A DNA stretch of 64,000 nucleotides. Source: Candidatus Dechloromonas phosphorivorans. Its GTDB lineage: Bacteria; Pseudomonadota; Gammaproteobacteria; Burkholderiales; Rhodocyclaceae. Each line of letters begins with the position of its first letter. The first letter of the stretch is position 1. Made by a program: the position numbers and the translations under genes. Below, one piece after another: positions 16,476-25,367 of this stretch. The notes below the pieces were generated by a model. That model did no database searches and was not told the DNA's origin. It saw nothing but the letters and a program-made list of their open reading frames with translations. The stretch is taken from the NCBI GenBank assembly GCA_016721185.1, contig JADKIP010000013.1, forward strand, positions 214,001 through 278,000, written 5' to 3'.

Positions 16476-17252
16476 TTAAGCAAAAACCAGCTTGCTGCCG
16501 ATAAGGACAAGCATGGCGGCCAGGATGCGGCGCAAAATGTGCTCCGGAACCTTGGCAGAAACTTGAGTGCCGAGCCAGATGCCGGGCAATGAGCCAAGCA
16601 GCAGGCTGCCCAGCAGGGACCAGTCGACGCCGCCGAGCATCCAGTGACCGAGGCCGGCGACGAGGGTCAGCGGTACGGCATGAGCAACGTCGGATCCGAC
16701 AATCTTGACCGGCGAAAGTTTGGGGTAGAGGAAAAATAGAACCGCCACACCCAGCGCACCGGCGCCGACTGATGAAATGGTAACCAGCACGCCAAGGATG
16801 GCACCGACCGTAATGGTGATCTTGGCGAGGTGGCGCTGACGGAATTCAGAATCGTCATGTTCGCCGGCGTAATCGCGCAGCTTGCGGCCAAACAGAATGG
16901 CGATGGCGGTGAGCAACAGGGCAAAGCCGAGGCCGTGCGAAATGATCTGACCGATGACATTGTTGCCCTTCGGCAACTGCGAAAGGACGAAGAGCGTGAT
17001 GGCGGCGGCCGGGATGCTGCCGAGCGCCAGTCGGCGCGTGATCTGCCAGTCGATATGCCCCTTGCGGCCATGCGCCACGGTGCCGCCGGCCTTGGTCAGC
17101 GCGGCATAGAGCAGGTCCGTGCCAACGGCAGTTGCCGGGGGGACGCCAAAGACCAGCACGAGAATTGGTGTCATCAGCGAGCCGCCACCGACGCCAGTCA
17201 GGCCGACAATGGCGCCGACTGCAAAGCCGGAAAGGGTGTAGAGATAATCCAT
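16476..17252 (-). CDS. TauE/SafE-family membrane transporter (sulfite exporter)
   Basis: About 258 residues with eight or so hydrophobic helices and the family signature GAIVGLTGVGGGSLMTPIL near the N-terminus, repeated as SVGAGALGVAVLFFLYPKLSP in the second half. TauE/SafE proteins move sulfite, sulfonates or other small anions. Position just before cysI suggests that it removes toxic sulfite made during sulfate reduction or brings in a sulfur source. The start is uncertain: ATG 17252, 17261 and 17285 are all possible, and none has a clear ribosome binding site. I prefer 17252 because it starts at the first helix. Confidence 0.83.
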   Translation of the reverse strand: MDYLYTLSGFAVGAIVGLTGVGGGSLMTPILVLVFGVPPATAVGTDLLYAALTKAGGTVAHGRKGHIDWQITRRLALGSIPAAAITLFVLSQLPKGNNVIGQIISHGLGFALLLTAIAILFGRKLRDYAGEHDDSEFRQRHLAKITITVGAILGVLVTISSVGAGALGVAVLFFLYPKLSPVKIVGSDVAHAVPLTLVAGLGHWMLGGVDWSLLGSLLLGSLPGIWLGTQVSAKVPEHILRRILAAMLVLIGSKLVFA

Positions 17253-17285
17253 GGCCCGCATCGTATCAGCGGCGATTTGAAACAA

Positions 17286-17449
17286 AAAGAATATTGAGTT
17301 AGATTGGTATAGCTTTTAGTTATTAGCTGCTAGATGTTAGTAGGGGAGTTGTTAGTGGGGGAGTCGCGAGCTTTTGGCTTCCTGCTCCTCAACTCCCATA
17401 CTTCCGACTCTCCTTCTCCCGACTCACACACTCCCTACTCCCGACTAAA
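17286..17449. repeat. imperfect long inverted repeat rich in GGGAGT/ACTCCC
   Basis: This divergent gap between the exporter gene and cysB contains TTAGTAGGGGAGTTG and AGTGGGGGAGTCG on the left and CGACTCACACACTCCC and TACTCCCGACTAA on the right. Left and right halves are approximate reverse complements around about 17380. The stretch could fold into a long imperfect hairpin. No standard promoter motif was convincing; CysB sites may lie here. Confidence 0.5.
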
Positions 17450-18391
17450 ATGAAACTCCAGCAACTGCGTTACATCGTTGAAATTCAGCGTCAGGGATTG
17501 AATGTCTCCGAGGCGGCGGAAACGCTCTATACCTCGCAGCCGGGGATCTCGAAGCAGGTCAAGCTGCTTGAGGAGGAGTTGGGGATTTCGATCTTTGAGC
17601 GCAGTGGCAAGCGTTTTACCGCAGTGACCGAGCCGGGCAAGGTGGTTTTGGGCATCGCCGAGCGGATTTTAAGCGAGGCGGAAAATCTCAAACGGGCCAG
17701 TGCCGAGTTTGCAACGGGTGATACCGGGCGACTGGTTTTGGCGGCGACTCATACGCAGGCGCGCTACGCCTTGCCGATTGTGGTCCGTGATTTCGTCGCC
17801 CAACACCCAACCGTCAAGCTGGAAATGCATCAGGGGAGCCCGATCCAGATTGCCGAATGGGTCGTCTCGGGCGAGGCGGATATCGGCATTGCGACCGAGT
17901 CGCTTGATCAATATCCGCAACTGGTCACGCTGCCGGTACGCCAATGGAGCCATTGCGTCATCGCACCGGAAGGCCATCCGATCCTGAAGTCGCAACCGCT
18001 CTCGCTGAACGAGCTGGTGAAATGGCCGCTGGTGACCTACGACACCGCATTCACCGGGCGTTCGCGGATCAACCGGGCTTTTGAACGCATCGGAACGCAG
18101 CCAAATATCGCGTTGACCGCACTCGATGCTGACGTGATCAAGACCTACGTCAGTCTCGGCCTTGGGCTGGGCATTATTTCAGCCCTGGCTTTTGATCCTC
18201 TGCGCGACATCGGGCTGGTTGCGCTGGATGCCAGCCATCTCTTTGAATCCAACACGACCCGGCTCGCCCTGCGCCGCGGTACGTATTTGCGGCGTTACGA
18301 TTTCGATCTGATCACGCTGTTTGCCCCGCATTTGTCGAAGCGGGTGGTCGAGATGGCGATGCAGGGCGGCGGCGAGGCCTACCAGCTCTGA
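17450..18391 (+). CDS. cysB: LysR-family sulfur regulator CysB
   Basis: A 313-residue regulator. The N-terminal winged helix-turn-helix (LNVSEAAETLYTSQPGISKQ) and the effector domain with TTHTQARYALP and VTYDTAFTGRSRIN match CysB/Cbl proteins closely. CysB senses N-acetylserine and sulfide or thiosulfate and controls the sulfate assimilation genes. It is divergent from the exporter-cysI-cysH run and probably regulates it from the 17253-17449 gap. Its 3' end overlaps the convergent NosD-like gene by 13 bp. Confidence 0.93.
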   Translation: MKLQQLRYIVEIQRQGLNVSEAAETLYTSQPGISKQVKLLEEELGISIFERSGKRFTAVTEPGKVVLGIAERILSEAENLKRASAEFATGDTGRLVLAATHTQARYALPIVVRDFVAQHPTVKLEMHQGSPIQIAEWVVSGEADIGIATESLDQYPQLVTLPVRQWSHCVIAPEGHPILKSQPLSLNELVKWPLVTYDTAFTGRSRINRAFERIGTQPNIALTALDADVIKTYVSLGLGLGIISALAFDPLRDIGLVALDASHLFESNTTRLALRRGTYLRRYDFDLITLFAPHLSKRVVEMAMQGGGEAYQL

Positions 18392-19626
18392 GTAATACTG
18401 GACGGTAGCGGCGTCATCCGGGGCTCGGTGTCGCGCAGGAGCAGATTGGGTGTCGAGAACGGCGCCAGTCGCTCCAGGAAGTCGAGCAACTCCAGCACCG
18501 GTGAATTGCGGAAAAACTTGGCGGCCGGATTTTCGATCCAGATCCGGTCGGCGTAGGCATAAACCTCATGCGGCAGGTCGCCGATACCGTCATGGTTGCG
18601 ATCGAAACCTTCGTAGGTATCCCAGTAATTGCCCTGCCAGACATCATTCAGCGGATCGCCATCACCGACGATGCTGACTGTCCAGAGATTGCTGCGGAAA
18701 GTGTTGCCGATGGCAATGTGGCTGCCTTTGACGCCGTAGAAATAGATGCCGGTGATGTTGTGGGCGATCAGGTTGTTGATGAAAACGATGCGGTCAATCG
18801 GATTGGTCGACGAGTCGGCCATGATGCCGTGGGCGCAATGGACGATTTCGTTGCCGACGACCAGCGCTGCGGAGATTTCCTTGAGCGCGATGCCGGCACC
18901 GGAGGCGTCCATGGCGTGGGTGATACGGTTGCGGCGGATGATCAGACCATCTGAATTCAAGGCAATGATGCCGGTCGAGTTGTTTTCGAAGCGATTGTGT
19001 TCGACCAAGGTCCGTCCCGAGAACAGAAAATTCAGGCCGCGCCGGCTGTCCCGAACGGTATTGCCGATGAAACGGTTGCGCGGCGAGTTGCTGACGGTGA
19101 TGTCGCGCATATGGGCGATGTCGTTGCCCTCGATGCGGTTGTGCATGCTGTACCAGAGGCGCATGCCGTCACCGCGATCCGCTGAATCAACGCCACGCGA
19201 ACGAATGCGGTTGTTGCGCACGACGCTGTCATTGGTTCGGTGCAAGGAAATGCCGAACAACACATCTTCAATGACATTATTTTCGATCAGCAGATTGTTG
19301 CCCTCGGCCATCAGGCCGCCGTCGATCTTGTCGTGCGAATCGCCGCTGCCGCGCAGGGTCAGGCCGCGCAGCGTGACGTTATCGGCCTTGACGGTGAGCA
19401 CGGTGCCCTGACCGCCGGCATCAATGATCACCTTGCCTTCGCCTTCCAGCGTCAGCGGCTTTGAAATGACGGCGGGGCCTTGATAGGTGCCCGGCGGCAG
19501 GCGAATGATCGCGCCCGGCAGCGCCGTATCGAACCACGGCTGGAGCGGTATTGCGCCCTGCACGCCGAGGGCGGGGAAGAAGGCGAGAAAAAGCAGGGTG
19601 AAGAAAAGCAGGGTGAGGCGAGTCAT
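18379..19626 (-). CDS. NosD-like periplasmic beta-helix protein
   Basis: A 415-residue protein with a signal peptide (helix about 3-24) followed by a right-handed parallel beta-helix made of about ten repeats such as LLIENNVIEDVLFGISLHR and RNRFIGNTVRDSRRGLNF. It matches the NosD family, which in nos clusters helps mature the copper centre of nitrous oxide reductase. None of nosZ, nosF, nosY or nosL is near, so this orphan may serve another copper or polysaccharide target. The ATG at 19626 begins the signal peptide; the frame extends to 19677 but the added residues look non-coding. It overlaps cysB tail to tail by 13 bp. Confidence 0.8.
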   Translation of the reverse strand: MTRLTLLFFTLLFLAFFPALGVQGAIPLQPWFDTALPGAIIRLPPGTYQGPAVISKPLTLEGEGKVIIDAGGQGTVLTVKADNVTLRGLTLRGSGDSHDKIDGGLMAEGNNLLIENNVIEDVLFGISLHRTNDSVVRNNRIRSRGVDSADRGDGMRLWYSMHNRIEGNDIAHMRDITVSNSPRNRFIGNTVRDSRRGLNFLFSGRTLVEHNRFENNSTGIIALNSDGLIIRRNRITHAMDASGAGIALKEISAALVVGNEIVHCAHGIMADSSTNPIDRIVFINNLIAHNITGIYFYGVKGSHIAIGNTFRSNLWTVSIVGDGDPLNDVWQGNYWDTYEGFDRNHDGIGDLPHEVYAYADRIWIENPAAKFFRNSPVLELLDFLERLAPFSTPNLLLRDTEPRMTPLPSSITQSW

Positions 19627-19710
19627 TGGGCCGGCATTTAGCCAGCTTGGCCGATTTTCGGCATCAACCTTGATCAATTTTTGCGGAATTTTTCGCGTAT
19701 TCCCTGTTCT

Positions 19711-21132
19711 TTAATCCCAGTGCTCGGTGACTTCGCTGGTCCAGGCGGTGGCGGCGAGCAAGGCACTATTAACCGTGTCGGTATCGATCCCGGCGGCGTG
19801 CGCCGTAGTCTCCATGCGCGGCAGATCAAACACATCACTGGCTTCGGCAACGGCCAGCAGGTTGGCGTAAGGGCCGCGCCCCTCCAGCAATGCCGCGCGG
19901 ACATCTTCGGACAAGGGCATGTCGTCGAGTAGTTCAGCCAGCGGGCGGCGCAGCAGGCGGCCCAGGCAGGAGAAAATGCCGGTCAGGAAAAATGCGTCAT
20001 GCGGCAGGTTTGGGTACAGCTGGCGGCCCAGGACTTCCATTAGCCGGCCACGGGTCAGCGCACTTTCCACCAGCAGCCAGTCGCTAAAGTTGGGCTCATG
20101 CACCGAAAAAAGCAGCACCGACAGCCAGCGGGCCAGGCGCTGTCGACCGAGGATGACCAGCGCCTGGGCCAGCGAGTCGATGCGGTGGTTGAGGCCGAGT
20201 GCCGGCGAGTTCAGGTAGCGCAGGATGCGGAAGGCGAGCAAGGGGTCCTGCTTCATGGCTGCGACCAGTTCCTGTGTCTCGGCATCGCCTTGAACAAGGC
20301 GAAGCAGGTGCAGCAACTGTACCTTGTGCGGGTCGGCACCGTCCTCATTGGGCCGCTTCGGGCTGGTTGCGGCAAACTGGCCGTGGAAATAATCAAAGTG
20401 CCACTGGTGGCAGAAACGCTGTTCGTCCAGCGTGTCGATATTGCCGCCGAACAGATGCGTCGGCGACTCTTGTTTTTTGGCGCGAAACGCCGCCGAGAAG
20501 TCACGGATCGTATTCGCCTCATTGCCGCCGACATCAATGCAGCCGTAATCGGCAAAGGCAATAACCTGAGTGAATGCCGGGTTCTTGGGCTGACGGAAAA
20601 TGCCGACTGCCAGGCCGCGCTGGCGCAGCGTTTCCAGGCGCAGGACTAGTTGGCCGGCGTCGGCATCTTGGGCTAACTGCACCAGCAGCACCAGATTTGT
20701 CGTTTTTAAGCGGTCGACCGCAGCAAGGTCGAGGCTGGCCGAACTGAGCGGAATAAAGGCCAGACTGGTGTTCCAGGCATCTGTGCTGGCATTGAGCGTG
20801 GCCAGCAAGGTCTGGTCAAACTCGCGTTGCTGAGCTTCCTCCGCATCAGCCTGGGCGCTGGATTGTTGCAGGCGGAAGAGGCGACCGGCCAGACGGTTTT
20901 TGCGGTCAAAAACCGCTTCCCGACAGAGAAAGGCCGAGCTGGGTTGAGGCTGTGGTGAGTGGCTCTCTTCAGCGCTTGCGTCGGGCATCGGCGCAACTGT
21001 GGGTGAAAGCGTCGGCAGGGTAGTTGGAAGGGGGGGCGAGTCAGGTGTCAACCCAGGCTTCGAGGCCGGGGAAGTGGCTGCACGCGCCTCTTTATCCGTT
21101 CCGCCAAACAGTTTTTTCAGGCTGTTGAACAT
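19711..21132 (-). CDS. HDOD signalling protein with degenerate EAL-like region
   Basis: A 473-residue cytosolic protein. After a Pro/Ser-rich linker (about 15-65), residues about 70-230 resemble an EAL domain that has lost the EAL catalytic motifs (FLCREAVFDRKNRLAGRLF and FADYGCIDVG remain). Residues about 255-460 are an HDOD domain (VQLLHLLRLVQGDA, KQDPLLAFRILRYLNSPAL). Such YuxH-type proteins usually act as signalling partners, not cyclic-di-GMP hydrolases. The start at 21132 is favoured over 21138 because GGGGAG lies seven bases upstream of it. The ppiC terminator lies directly before this ribosome binding site. Confidence 0.82.
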   Translation of the reverse strand: MFNSLKKLFGGTDKEARAATSPASKPGLTPDSPPLPTTLPTLSPTVAPMPDASAEESHSPQPQPSSAFLCREAVFDRKNRLAGRLFRLQQSSAQADAEEAQQREFDQTLLATLNASTDAWNTSLAFIPLSSASLDLAAVDRLKTTNLVLLVQLAQDADAGQLVLRLETLRQRGLAVGIFRQPKNPAFTQVIAFADYGCIDVGGNEANTIRDFSAAFRAKKQESPTHLFGGNIDTLDEQRFCHQWHFDYFHGQFAATSPKRPNEDGADPHKVQLLHLLRLVQGDAETQELVAAMKQDPLLAFRILRYLNSPALGLNHRIDSLAQALVILGRQRLARWLSVLLFSVHEPNFSDWLLVESALTRGRLMEVLGRQLYPNLPHDAFFLTGIFSCLGRLLRRPLAELLDDMPLSEDVRAALLEGRGPYANLLAVAEASDVFDLPRMETTAHAAGIDTDTVNSALLAATAWTSEVTEHWD

Positions 21133-21144
21133 GCTCATTCTCCC

Positions 21145-21174
21145 CAAAAAAAATGCTCACCCGAAGGTGAGCAT
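21145..21174 (-). terminator. rho-independent terminator of ppiC
   Basis: On the minus strand ATGCTCACC-TTCG-GGTGAGCAT forms a stem capped by a stable TTCG loop and is followed by eight T. It ends right at the ribosome binding site of the HDOD gene. Confidence 0.88.
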
Positions 21175-21195
21175 TCTCGCATGGCTGGGTAAGGC

Positions 21196-21981
21196 TTAGT
21201 TTACTTTGGCCTTGCCACGTAGTTCCTTGACCAGTTGTTCAACCTGCTGCTGAGCCGCACGCTGTTGCATTTGCTGTTTGACCTGCTCGAACGGCGGCGG
21301 GTTGGCCGGGCGGGAGTCTTCAAGCATGATGACGTGGTAGCCGAAGTCGGACTTGACCGGGGTCTTGGTGTATTCGTTCTTCTTGAGCTTGGCCAGTGCC
21401 TCGCCAAACGGCTTGACGTAGGAATTCGGGGAGCTCCAGCCGAGTTCGCCGCCCTTGTCCTTGGAGCCCGGATCCTTGGAAACCTTGGCCAGCTCGGAGA
21501 ACTTTTCGCCCTTGTCGAGCTTGGCGATGATGCTCTTGGCTTCTTCTTCGTCCGCAACCAGAATATGGCGGGTCTTGTATTCGGTGGTGCCGAGATTGGT
21601 CTTGATCACTTCGTATTCAGCCTTGAGCTGGGCTTCGCTGATCGGGTGAGCCGCCACATAATCGGAGAGGAAGGCGCGGATCAGTACGGCTTGCTTGGCA
21701 AGTTCGACCTGGCCCTGGATGTTGCCTTTCTTGTCCAGGCCTTTTTTCTTGGCTTCCTGAGCCAGGATTTCGCGGCGGATCAGTTCTTCCTTGACGGCAT
21801 TTTGCAGTTCTGGCGTATCCGGCGTGCCCTGGGCTTTTTGCTCGGCGACAAATGCGTCATAGACAGATTGCGGGATCGCCTGGCCGTTGACGGTAGCAAA
21901 TGTCTTGCTTTGCGCGAAAGCCGGGGCGGAAATAATGGCGCCAGCAATCAGCAGAGCGGCCAGACGTGAGGTTTTCAACAT
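21196..21981 (-). CDS. periplasmic PpiC-type peptidyl-prolyl isomerase
   Basis: A 261-residue exported protein with a signal peptide cleaved after AFA (about residue 23). An N-terminal SurA-like chaperone region (PQSVYDAFVAEQKAQG) is followed by a parvulin domain at about 125-225 (YKTRHILVADEEEAKSIIAKL, GSKDKGGELGWSSPNSYVKPF, KSDFGYHVIMLED). It isomerises X-Pro bonds and helps fold exported and outer membrane proteins. The next upstream genes (bolA, yciI, yciB) are on the same strand with short gaps, an arrangement usual in beta-proteobacteria. Confidence 0.9.
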   Translation of the reverse strand: MLKTSRLAALLIAGAIISAPAFAQSKTFATVNGQAIPQSVYDAFVAEQKAQGTPDTPELQNAVKEELIRREILAQEAKKKGLDKKGNIQGQVELAKQAVLIRAFLSDYVAAHPISEAQLKAEYEVIKTNLGTTEYKTRHILVADEEEAKSIIAKLDKGEKFSELAKVSKDPGSKDKGGELGWSSPNSYVKPFGEALAKLKKNEYTKTPVKSDFGYHVIMLEDSRPANPPPFEQVKQQMQQRAAQQQVEQLVKELRGKAKVN

Positions 21982-22018
21982 GTAAATTGTCCTTGGGTGG
22001 AAGGGGATAACGTAAAAA

Positions 22019-22285
22019 TTATACTTCTTCTGGTGATAAAGCGCGGATGCTCAGCGCATGAATCCGGCCGCGCATCAATTCGCCTGCCGCATCATAGATC
22101 AGCCGATGCCGGGCAACGGTGTTTTTGCCGGCAAAGGCGGTGGCCACGATGTCGAGTTTGTAATGCCCGCCATCTCTGGCGCCGGCATGACCGGCATGGC
22201 GATGGGATTCATCTTCGATGGCGATGCTTGCCGGATTCAACGCGGCAAGTCGCTGGCGCAGCAACTCAACCGTTTCGCTACTCAT
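22019..22285 (-). CDS. bolA: BolA-family protein
   Basis: An 88-residue BolA protein with the loop HAGHAGARDGGHYKLDIVA and the conserved block RHRLIYDAAGELMRGRIHALSIRA. BolA proteins bind monothiol glutaredoxins and Fe-S clusters, and some act on transcription. It overlaps yciI by ATGA (22282-22285) and lies 37 bp before ppiC. Confidence 0.9.
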   Translation of the reverse strand: MSSETVELLRQRLAALNPASIAIEDESHRHAGHAGARDGGHYKLDIVATAFAGKNTVARHRLIYDAAGELMRGRIHALSIRALSPEEV

Positions 22286-22584
22286 GCCGGTAGTACTTTC
22301 TTGAACGGTTTGACCGTTACCTTGGCATAGACGCCGGCTGCGACATAGGGGTCGGCATCGGCCCAGGCTTGAGCGGCAACCAGCGACGTGAATTCGGCAA
22401 TGATAATGCTGCCCGAAAAGCCGGCCGGGCCGGGGTCGGGGGAATCAATCGCCGGACAGGGGCCGGCCAGAATCAGGCGCGCTTCGGCTTGCAGTGCCTG
22501 CAGGCGCTCGACATGTGATGGGCGGGCGGCCATGCGCTGGTCAAGCGTGCCGGGGTGGTCTTCACCGATGATGACGTAGAGCAT
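22282..22584 (-). CDS. YciI-family protein
   Basis: A 100-residue protein of the YciI family, a ferredoxin-like alpha/beta fold. The conserved His-Asp pair expected at the active site can be seen in GEDHPGTLDQRM and the turn GPCPAID. The biochemical role of the family is unsettled; some members are dehalogenase-like. It shares a base with the yciB stop (22584) and overlaps bolA by 4 bp, so the three are translated together. Confidence 0.88.
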   Translation of the reverse strand: MLYVIIGEDHPGTLDQRMAARPSHVERLQALQAEARLILAGPCPAIDSPDPGPAGFSGSIIIAEFTSLVAAQAWADADPYVAAGVYAKVTVKPFKKVLPA

Positions 22585-23192
22585 TATTTTTCTTCCTCAA
22601 CGAATTTGGATAGCAACATGCCCTGAATCAGGACGAAGACGAGTAAGAGGCCCATGCCGCCGAAAAGTTTGAAATTTACCCAGACATCGGTCGAAAAATT
22701 AAAGGCGATCACCAGATTCAGGATGCCCATGAAGGTGAAGAAGGCGACCCAGGAGAAGTTGACCTTGGTCCAGACTTTCTCCGGTAGCGTCATTTGCTCG
22801 CCAAGCATGGCCTTGATGGCGTTCTTCTTGAGCACGATGGCGCCGAAAGCCATGCTGCCGGCGAAGACCCAGTAAAGGATGGTCGGCTTCCATTTGATGA
22901 AGGATTCATCCTGAAAAACCAGGGTCATGCCGCCAAAGACGACGACCAGCACCAGGCTGACCCAAAGCATTTTGTCGACCTTGCCGTGACGAAACCAGAC
23001 CCAGATGATCTGGGCGACGGTGGCGGCGATGACGACGACCGTGGCGAGCAAAATCGGCGCCATTTTGAGGTCGACCGTAGCCGAACCGAGTAGTGAGCCG
23101 ACCCAACTGGCCGCCAGCTCCGGGTTTTTTTCGGAGTATTTGAAGGCGACGAAGAAGAGAATAACCGGGAAGAGGTCGAAGAGTATTTTCAT
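22584..23192 (-). CDS. yciB: inner membrane septation-associated protein YciB/IspA
   Basis: A 202-residue protein with five to six membrane helices. MKILFDLFPVILFFVAFKY at the N-terminus and PTILYWVFAGSMAFGA are family hallmarks. It is known to interact with cell division and elongation proteins. The ATG at 23192 is the first codon of the family motif. It heads the yciB-yciI-bolA-ppiC run and is divergent from the HD-GYP gene 53 bp away. Confidence 0.9.
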   Translation of the reverse strand: MKILFDLFPVILFFVAFKYSEKNPELAASWVGSLLGSATVDLKMAPILLATVVVIAATVAQIIWVWFRHGKVDKMLWVSLVLVVVFGGMTLVFQDESFIKWKPTILYWVFAGSMAFGAIVLKKNAIKAMLGEQMTLPEKVWTKVNFSWVAFFTFMGILNLVIAFNFSTDVWVNFKLFGGMGLLLVFVLIQGMLLSKFVEEEK

Positions 23193-23245
23193 GGTGGCGC
23201 ATTATATACTGCGCCCCATTACCCATTTAGCCTTTGCGAGCGCTC

Positions 23246-24298
23246 ATGAATACGGTCTTGATTATTGATGACAGTGATATCAACCTGACCCTGATCAAGG
23301 CGCTGGTGCTCAAGCTGGGTGAGTGTGCGCCGGTCCTTTTCGACAACCCGCTGCGCGCCCTCGACTGGTGCCGCGAGCATGTGCCGGATCTGGTCATTGT
23401 CGATTACATGATGCCCGATATGGATGGCCTGAAATTCATCAGCGCCTTCCGCGCCCTGCATGGCCGCAATGAAATTCCGGTCTTGATGGTGACGGCGAAC
23501 GATCAGAAAGAAGTGCGTTATGAGGCGTTGCTGGGGGGCGCCAACGACTTTCTGACCAAGCCGATTGACCGTGTCGAGTTTTCGGCGCGCTCCCGCAACA
23601 TGCTCTCTTTGCGTACCGGCCAGAAATTTCTGGCCGACCGGGCGGCGCATCTGGACGCGCTGGTTTCTGAACAGACGCAGGAAATCCGCAACCGCGAGCA
23701 GGAGTTGATTTTCCGCATGTCGCGGGCAGCCGAGTTTCGTGACCCGGAAACCGGCGCCCATATTCAACGCATGGCTTACTACTCGCAAATCATCGCCAAG
23801 GGTTTGGGGCTGGATGAAAAAATCCAGAAGCTGATTCTTGAAGCCGCGCCGATGCACGATGTCGGCAAGATCGGGATTCCTGATTACATTCTGCTCAAGC
23901 CAGGAAAGCTGACTTTCGAGGAATTCGAGGTGATGAAGGGCCACGCCAAGCTGGGTCACGAATTGCTGAAAGGCAGTGGTTCGGAGACATTGCGGGCGGG
24001 GGCTGAAATTGCCATTTCGCATCATGAAAAATATGATGGCTCGGGCTATCCGTTCGGGCTGGTCGGTACCAAGATTCCGTTATTCGGCCGAATTGTCGCG
24101 GTGGCGGATGTTTTTGATGCCTTGACTTCCGAGCGCCCGTACAAAAAAGCCTGGCCTTTGGCTGATGCTCGCAAGTTTCTTGAAGACGGACGTGGTGCAC
24201 ATTTTGACCCGATGTGCGTCGAGGCGTTTCTGGCTGGTTGGGATGAAGCGCTGGAGATTCGCCAACGTTTTCAGGATGAAGAAGCCCCGATGATTTAA
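23246..24298 (+). CDS. HD-GYP response regulator (cyclic-di-GMP phosphodiesterase)
   Basis: A 350-residue protein. The receiver domain (1-125) has the Asp at 53 in VIVDYMMPDMDG. A short coiled coil leads to an HD-GYP domain (about 150-330) with H204-D205 in HDVGKIGIPD and the GYP signature in HHEKYDGSGYP, so it should cleave cyclic-di-GMP, regulated by phosphorylation. The HPt gene 64 bp downstream on the same strand may feed it phosphate. ATG 23246 is the start because the receiver fold begins at once; the frame to 23234 adds four unlikely residues. Confidence 0.9.
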   Translation: MNTVLIIDDSDINLTLIKALVLKLGECAPVLFDNPLRALDWCREHVPDLVIVDYMMPDMDGLKFISAFRALHGRNEIPVLMVTANDQKEVRYEALLGGANDFLTKPIDRVEFSARSRNMLSLRTGQKFLADRAAHLDALVSEQTQEIRNREQELIFRMSRAAEFRDPETGAHIQRMAYYSQIIAKGLGLDEKIQKLILEAAPMHDVGKIGIPDYILLKPGKLTFEEFEVMKGHAKLGHELLKGSGSETLRAGAEIAISHHEKYDGSGYPFGLVGTKIPLFGRIVAVADVFDALTSERPYKKAWPLADARKFLEDGRGAHFDPMCVEAFLAGWDEALEIRQRFQDEEAPMI

Positions 24299-24362
24299 GC
24301 GGCTCGCTTCGCTGCTCCGCAAACAAACCGCCGCGACTGTTTTGGCTTTAAAGAAGAATAAC

Positions 24363-24716
24363 GTGACTGAACTATTTGTCTTTGACCGTGAACTGATCCT
24401 CGACCGCCTGGGTGGTGATGAGGAAATTTTAACAATGATGATCGACCTGTATTTACAGGATGTCGAGCGTACCGCGCTGTCACTCGTCGATGCTTTTGAC
24501 CAAGGTCAGGCAGATGCTTTCATGCGCGAGGCTCACACGATCAAAGGCTTGCTCGCGACGTTTTCTGACGATGCGGGGGCGGCCAAGGCCTTCGGTATTG
24601 AGCAGCAAGCGAAAACTGGCGAGATCAGCGGTTTGCAGCCAGCGGTTGCCGCATTGCAGCGGCGGCTCTATGAAGTCGCGGACGTGCTACGGCGCGAAAT
24701 GGGTAGCGTCAGGTAA
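24363..24716 (+). CDS. HPt phosphotransfer protein
   Basis: A 117-residue four-helix HPt domain with the phospho-accepting His58 in MREAHTIKGLLATF. It passes phosphate between hybrid kinases and response regulators and probably partners the HD-GYP regulator upstream. The start is most likely GTG 24363 with AAGAAG six bases upstream; TTG 24342 is the alternative and would add seven residues. The 3' end overlaps the convergent bioD gene by 30 bp. Confidence 0.85.
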   Translation: MTELFVFDRELILDRLGGDEEILTMMIDLYLQDVERTALSLVDAFDQGQADAFMREAHTIKGLLATFSDDAGAAKAFGIEQQAKTGEISGLQPAVAALQRRLYEVADVLRREMGSVR

Positions 24717-25367
24717 TTGCAGATGCCGGGCGGCGGCTTCGGCACCGCCGGCAGCGTCGTGCGGCACGATACCCAGTAGCGGCACGGGGATTGAAGTCTG
24801 CAGCGTCGCCAGATTTTCCTCGAAACGTGACATTGCCGGATCGATCCGGTTGGCTACCCAGCCGGCAATTTGCAGGCCGCGCGCCGTGATCGCTTCCACC
24901 GTCAGCAGCGCATGATTGATGCAGCCGAGGCGCAGGCCGACGACGAGAATGAGCGGTAGGCCGAGCGCTATGGCCAGATCGGCACTGCTGCGGTCAACGC
25001 CCAAAGGCACGCAAAAACCGCCGACGCCTTCGATGATCAGCAGATCGGCTTCTTGCCGGGCGCTCTCCAGCGTTCTTTTGATCGTTTCAAACTCAATCGT
25101 GATGCCTTCCTCGGCGGCTGCGATATGCGGGGCAATGGCGGCTTTGAAGCAATAAGGATTGATGACTTTCAGCGGCAACGCCAGGTTGCTGGCGGCGCGG
25201 ATATTCTCGACATCCTCGTTGCGCCCGGCGGCATCGGTGCCGGCAGCGACCGGCTTGAGGCCGGCGGCTTTCAGGCCCAGTTGGCCGGCGCGGTGGAGCA
25301 GGGCGCAGGTGATGAAGGTCTTGCCGATTTCGGTATCGGTGCCGGTGAGGAAGTAAGCGTGTTTCAT
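24687..25367 (-). CDS. bioD: dethiobiotin synthetase
   Basis: A 226-residue ATP-dependent enzyme that closes the ureido ring of biotin from 7,8-diaminopelargonate and CO2. The P-loop is GTDTEIGKTF with the family Thr, followed by GLKPVAAG and the region IIEGVGGFCVPLG. It is the last gene of the bioF-bioH-bioC-bioD run and overlaps bioC by ATGA (25364-25367). The C-terminal codons run 30 bp into the convergent HPt gene. Confidence 0.94.
   Translation of the reverse strand: MKHAYFLTGTDTEIGKTFITCALLHRAGQLGLKAAGLKPVAAGTDAAGRNEDVENIRAASNLALPLKVINPYCFKAAIAPHIAAAEEGITIEFETIKRTLESARQEADLLIIEGVGGFCVPLGVDRSSADLAIALGLPLILVVGLRLGCINHALLTVEAITARGLQIAGWVANRIDPAMSRFEENLATLQTSIPVPLLGIVPHDAAGGAEAAARHLQLPDATHFAP

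Noticed and set aside
14814..16592. 592-codon open frame on the plus strand opposite cysI
   Set aside because: It is the antisense of a clear sulfite reductase and results from GC-rich third positions; no domain is recognisable.
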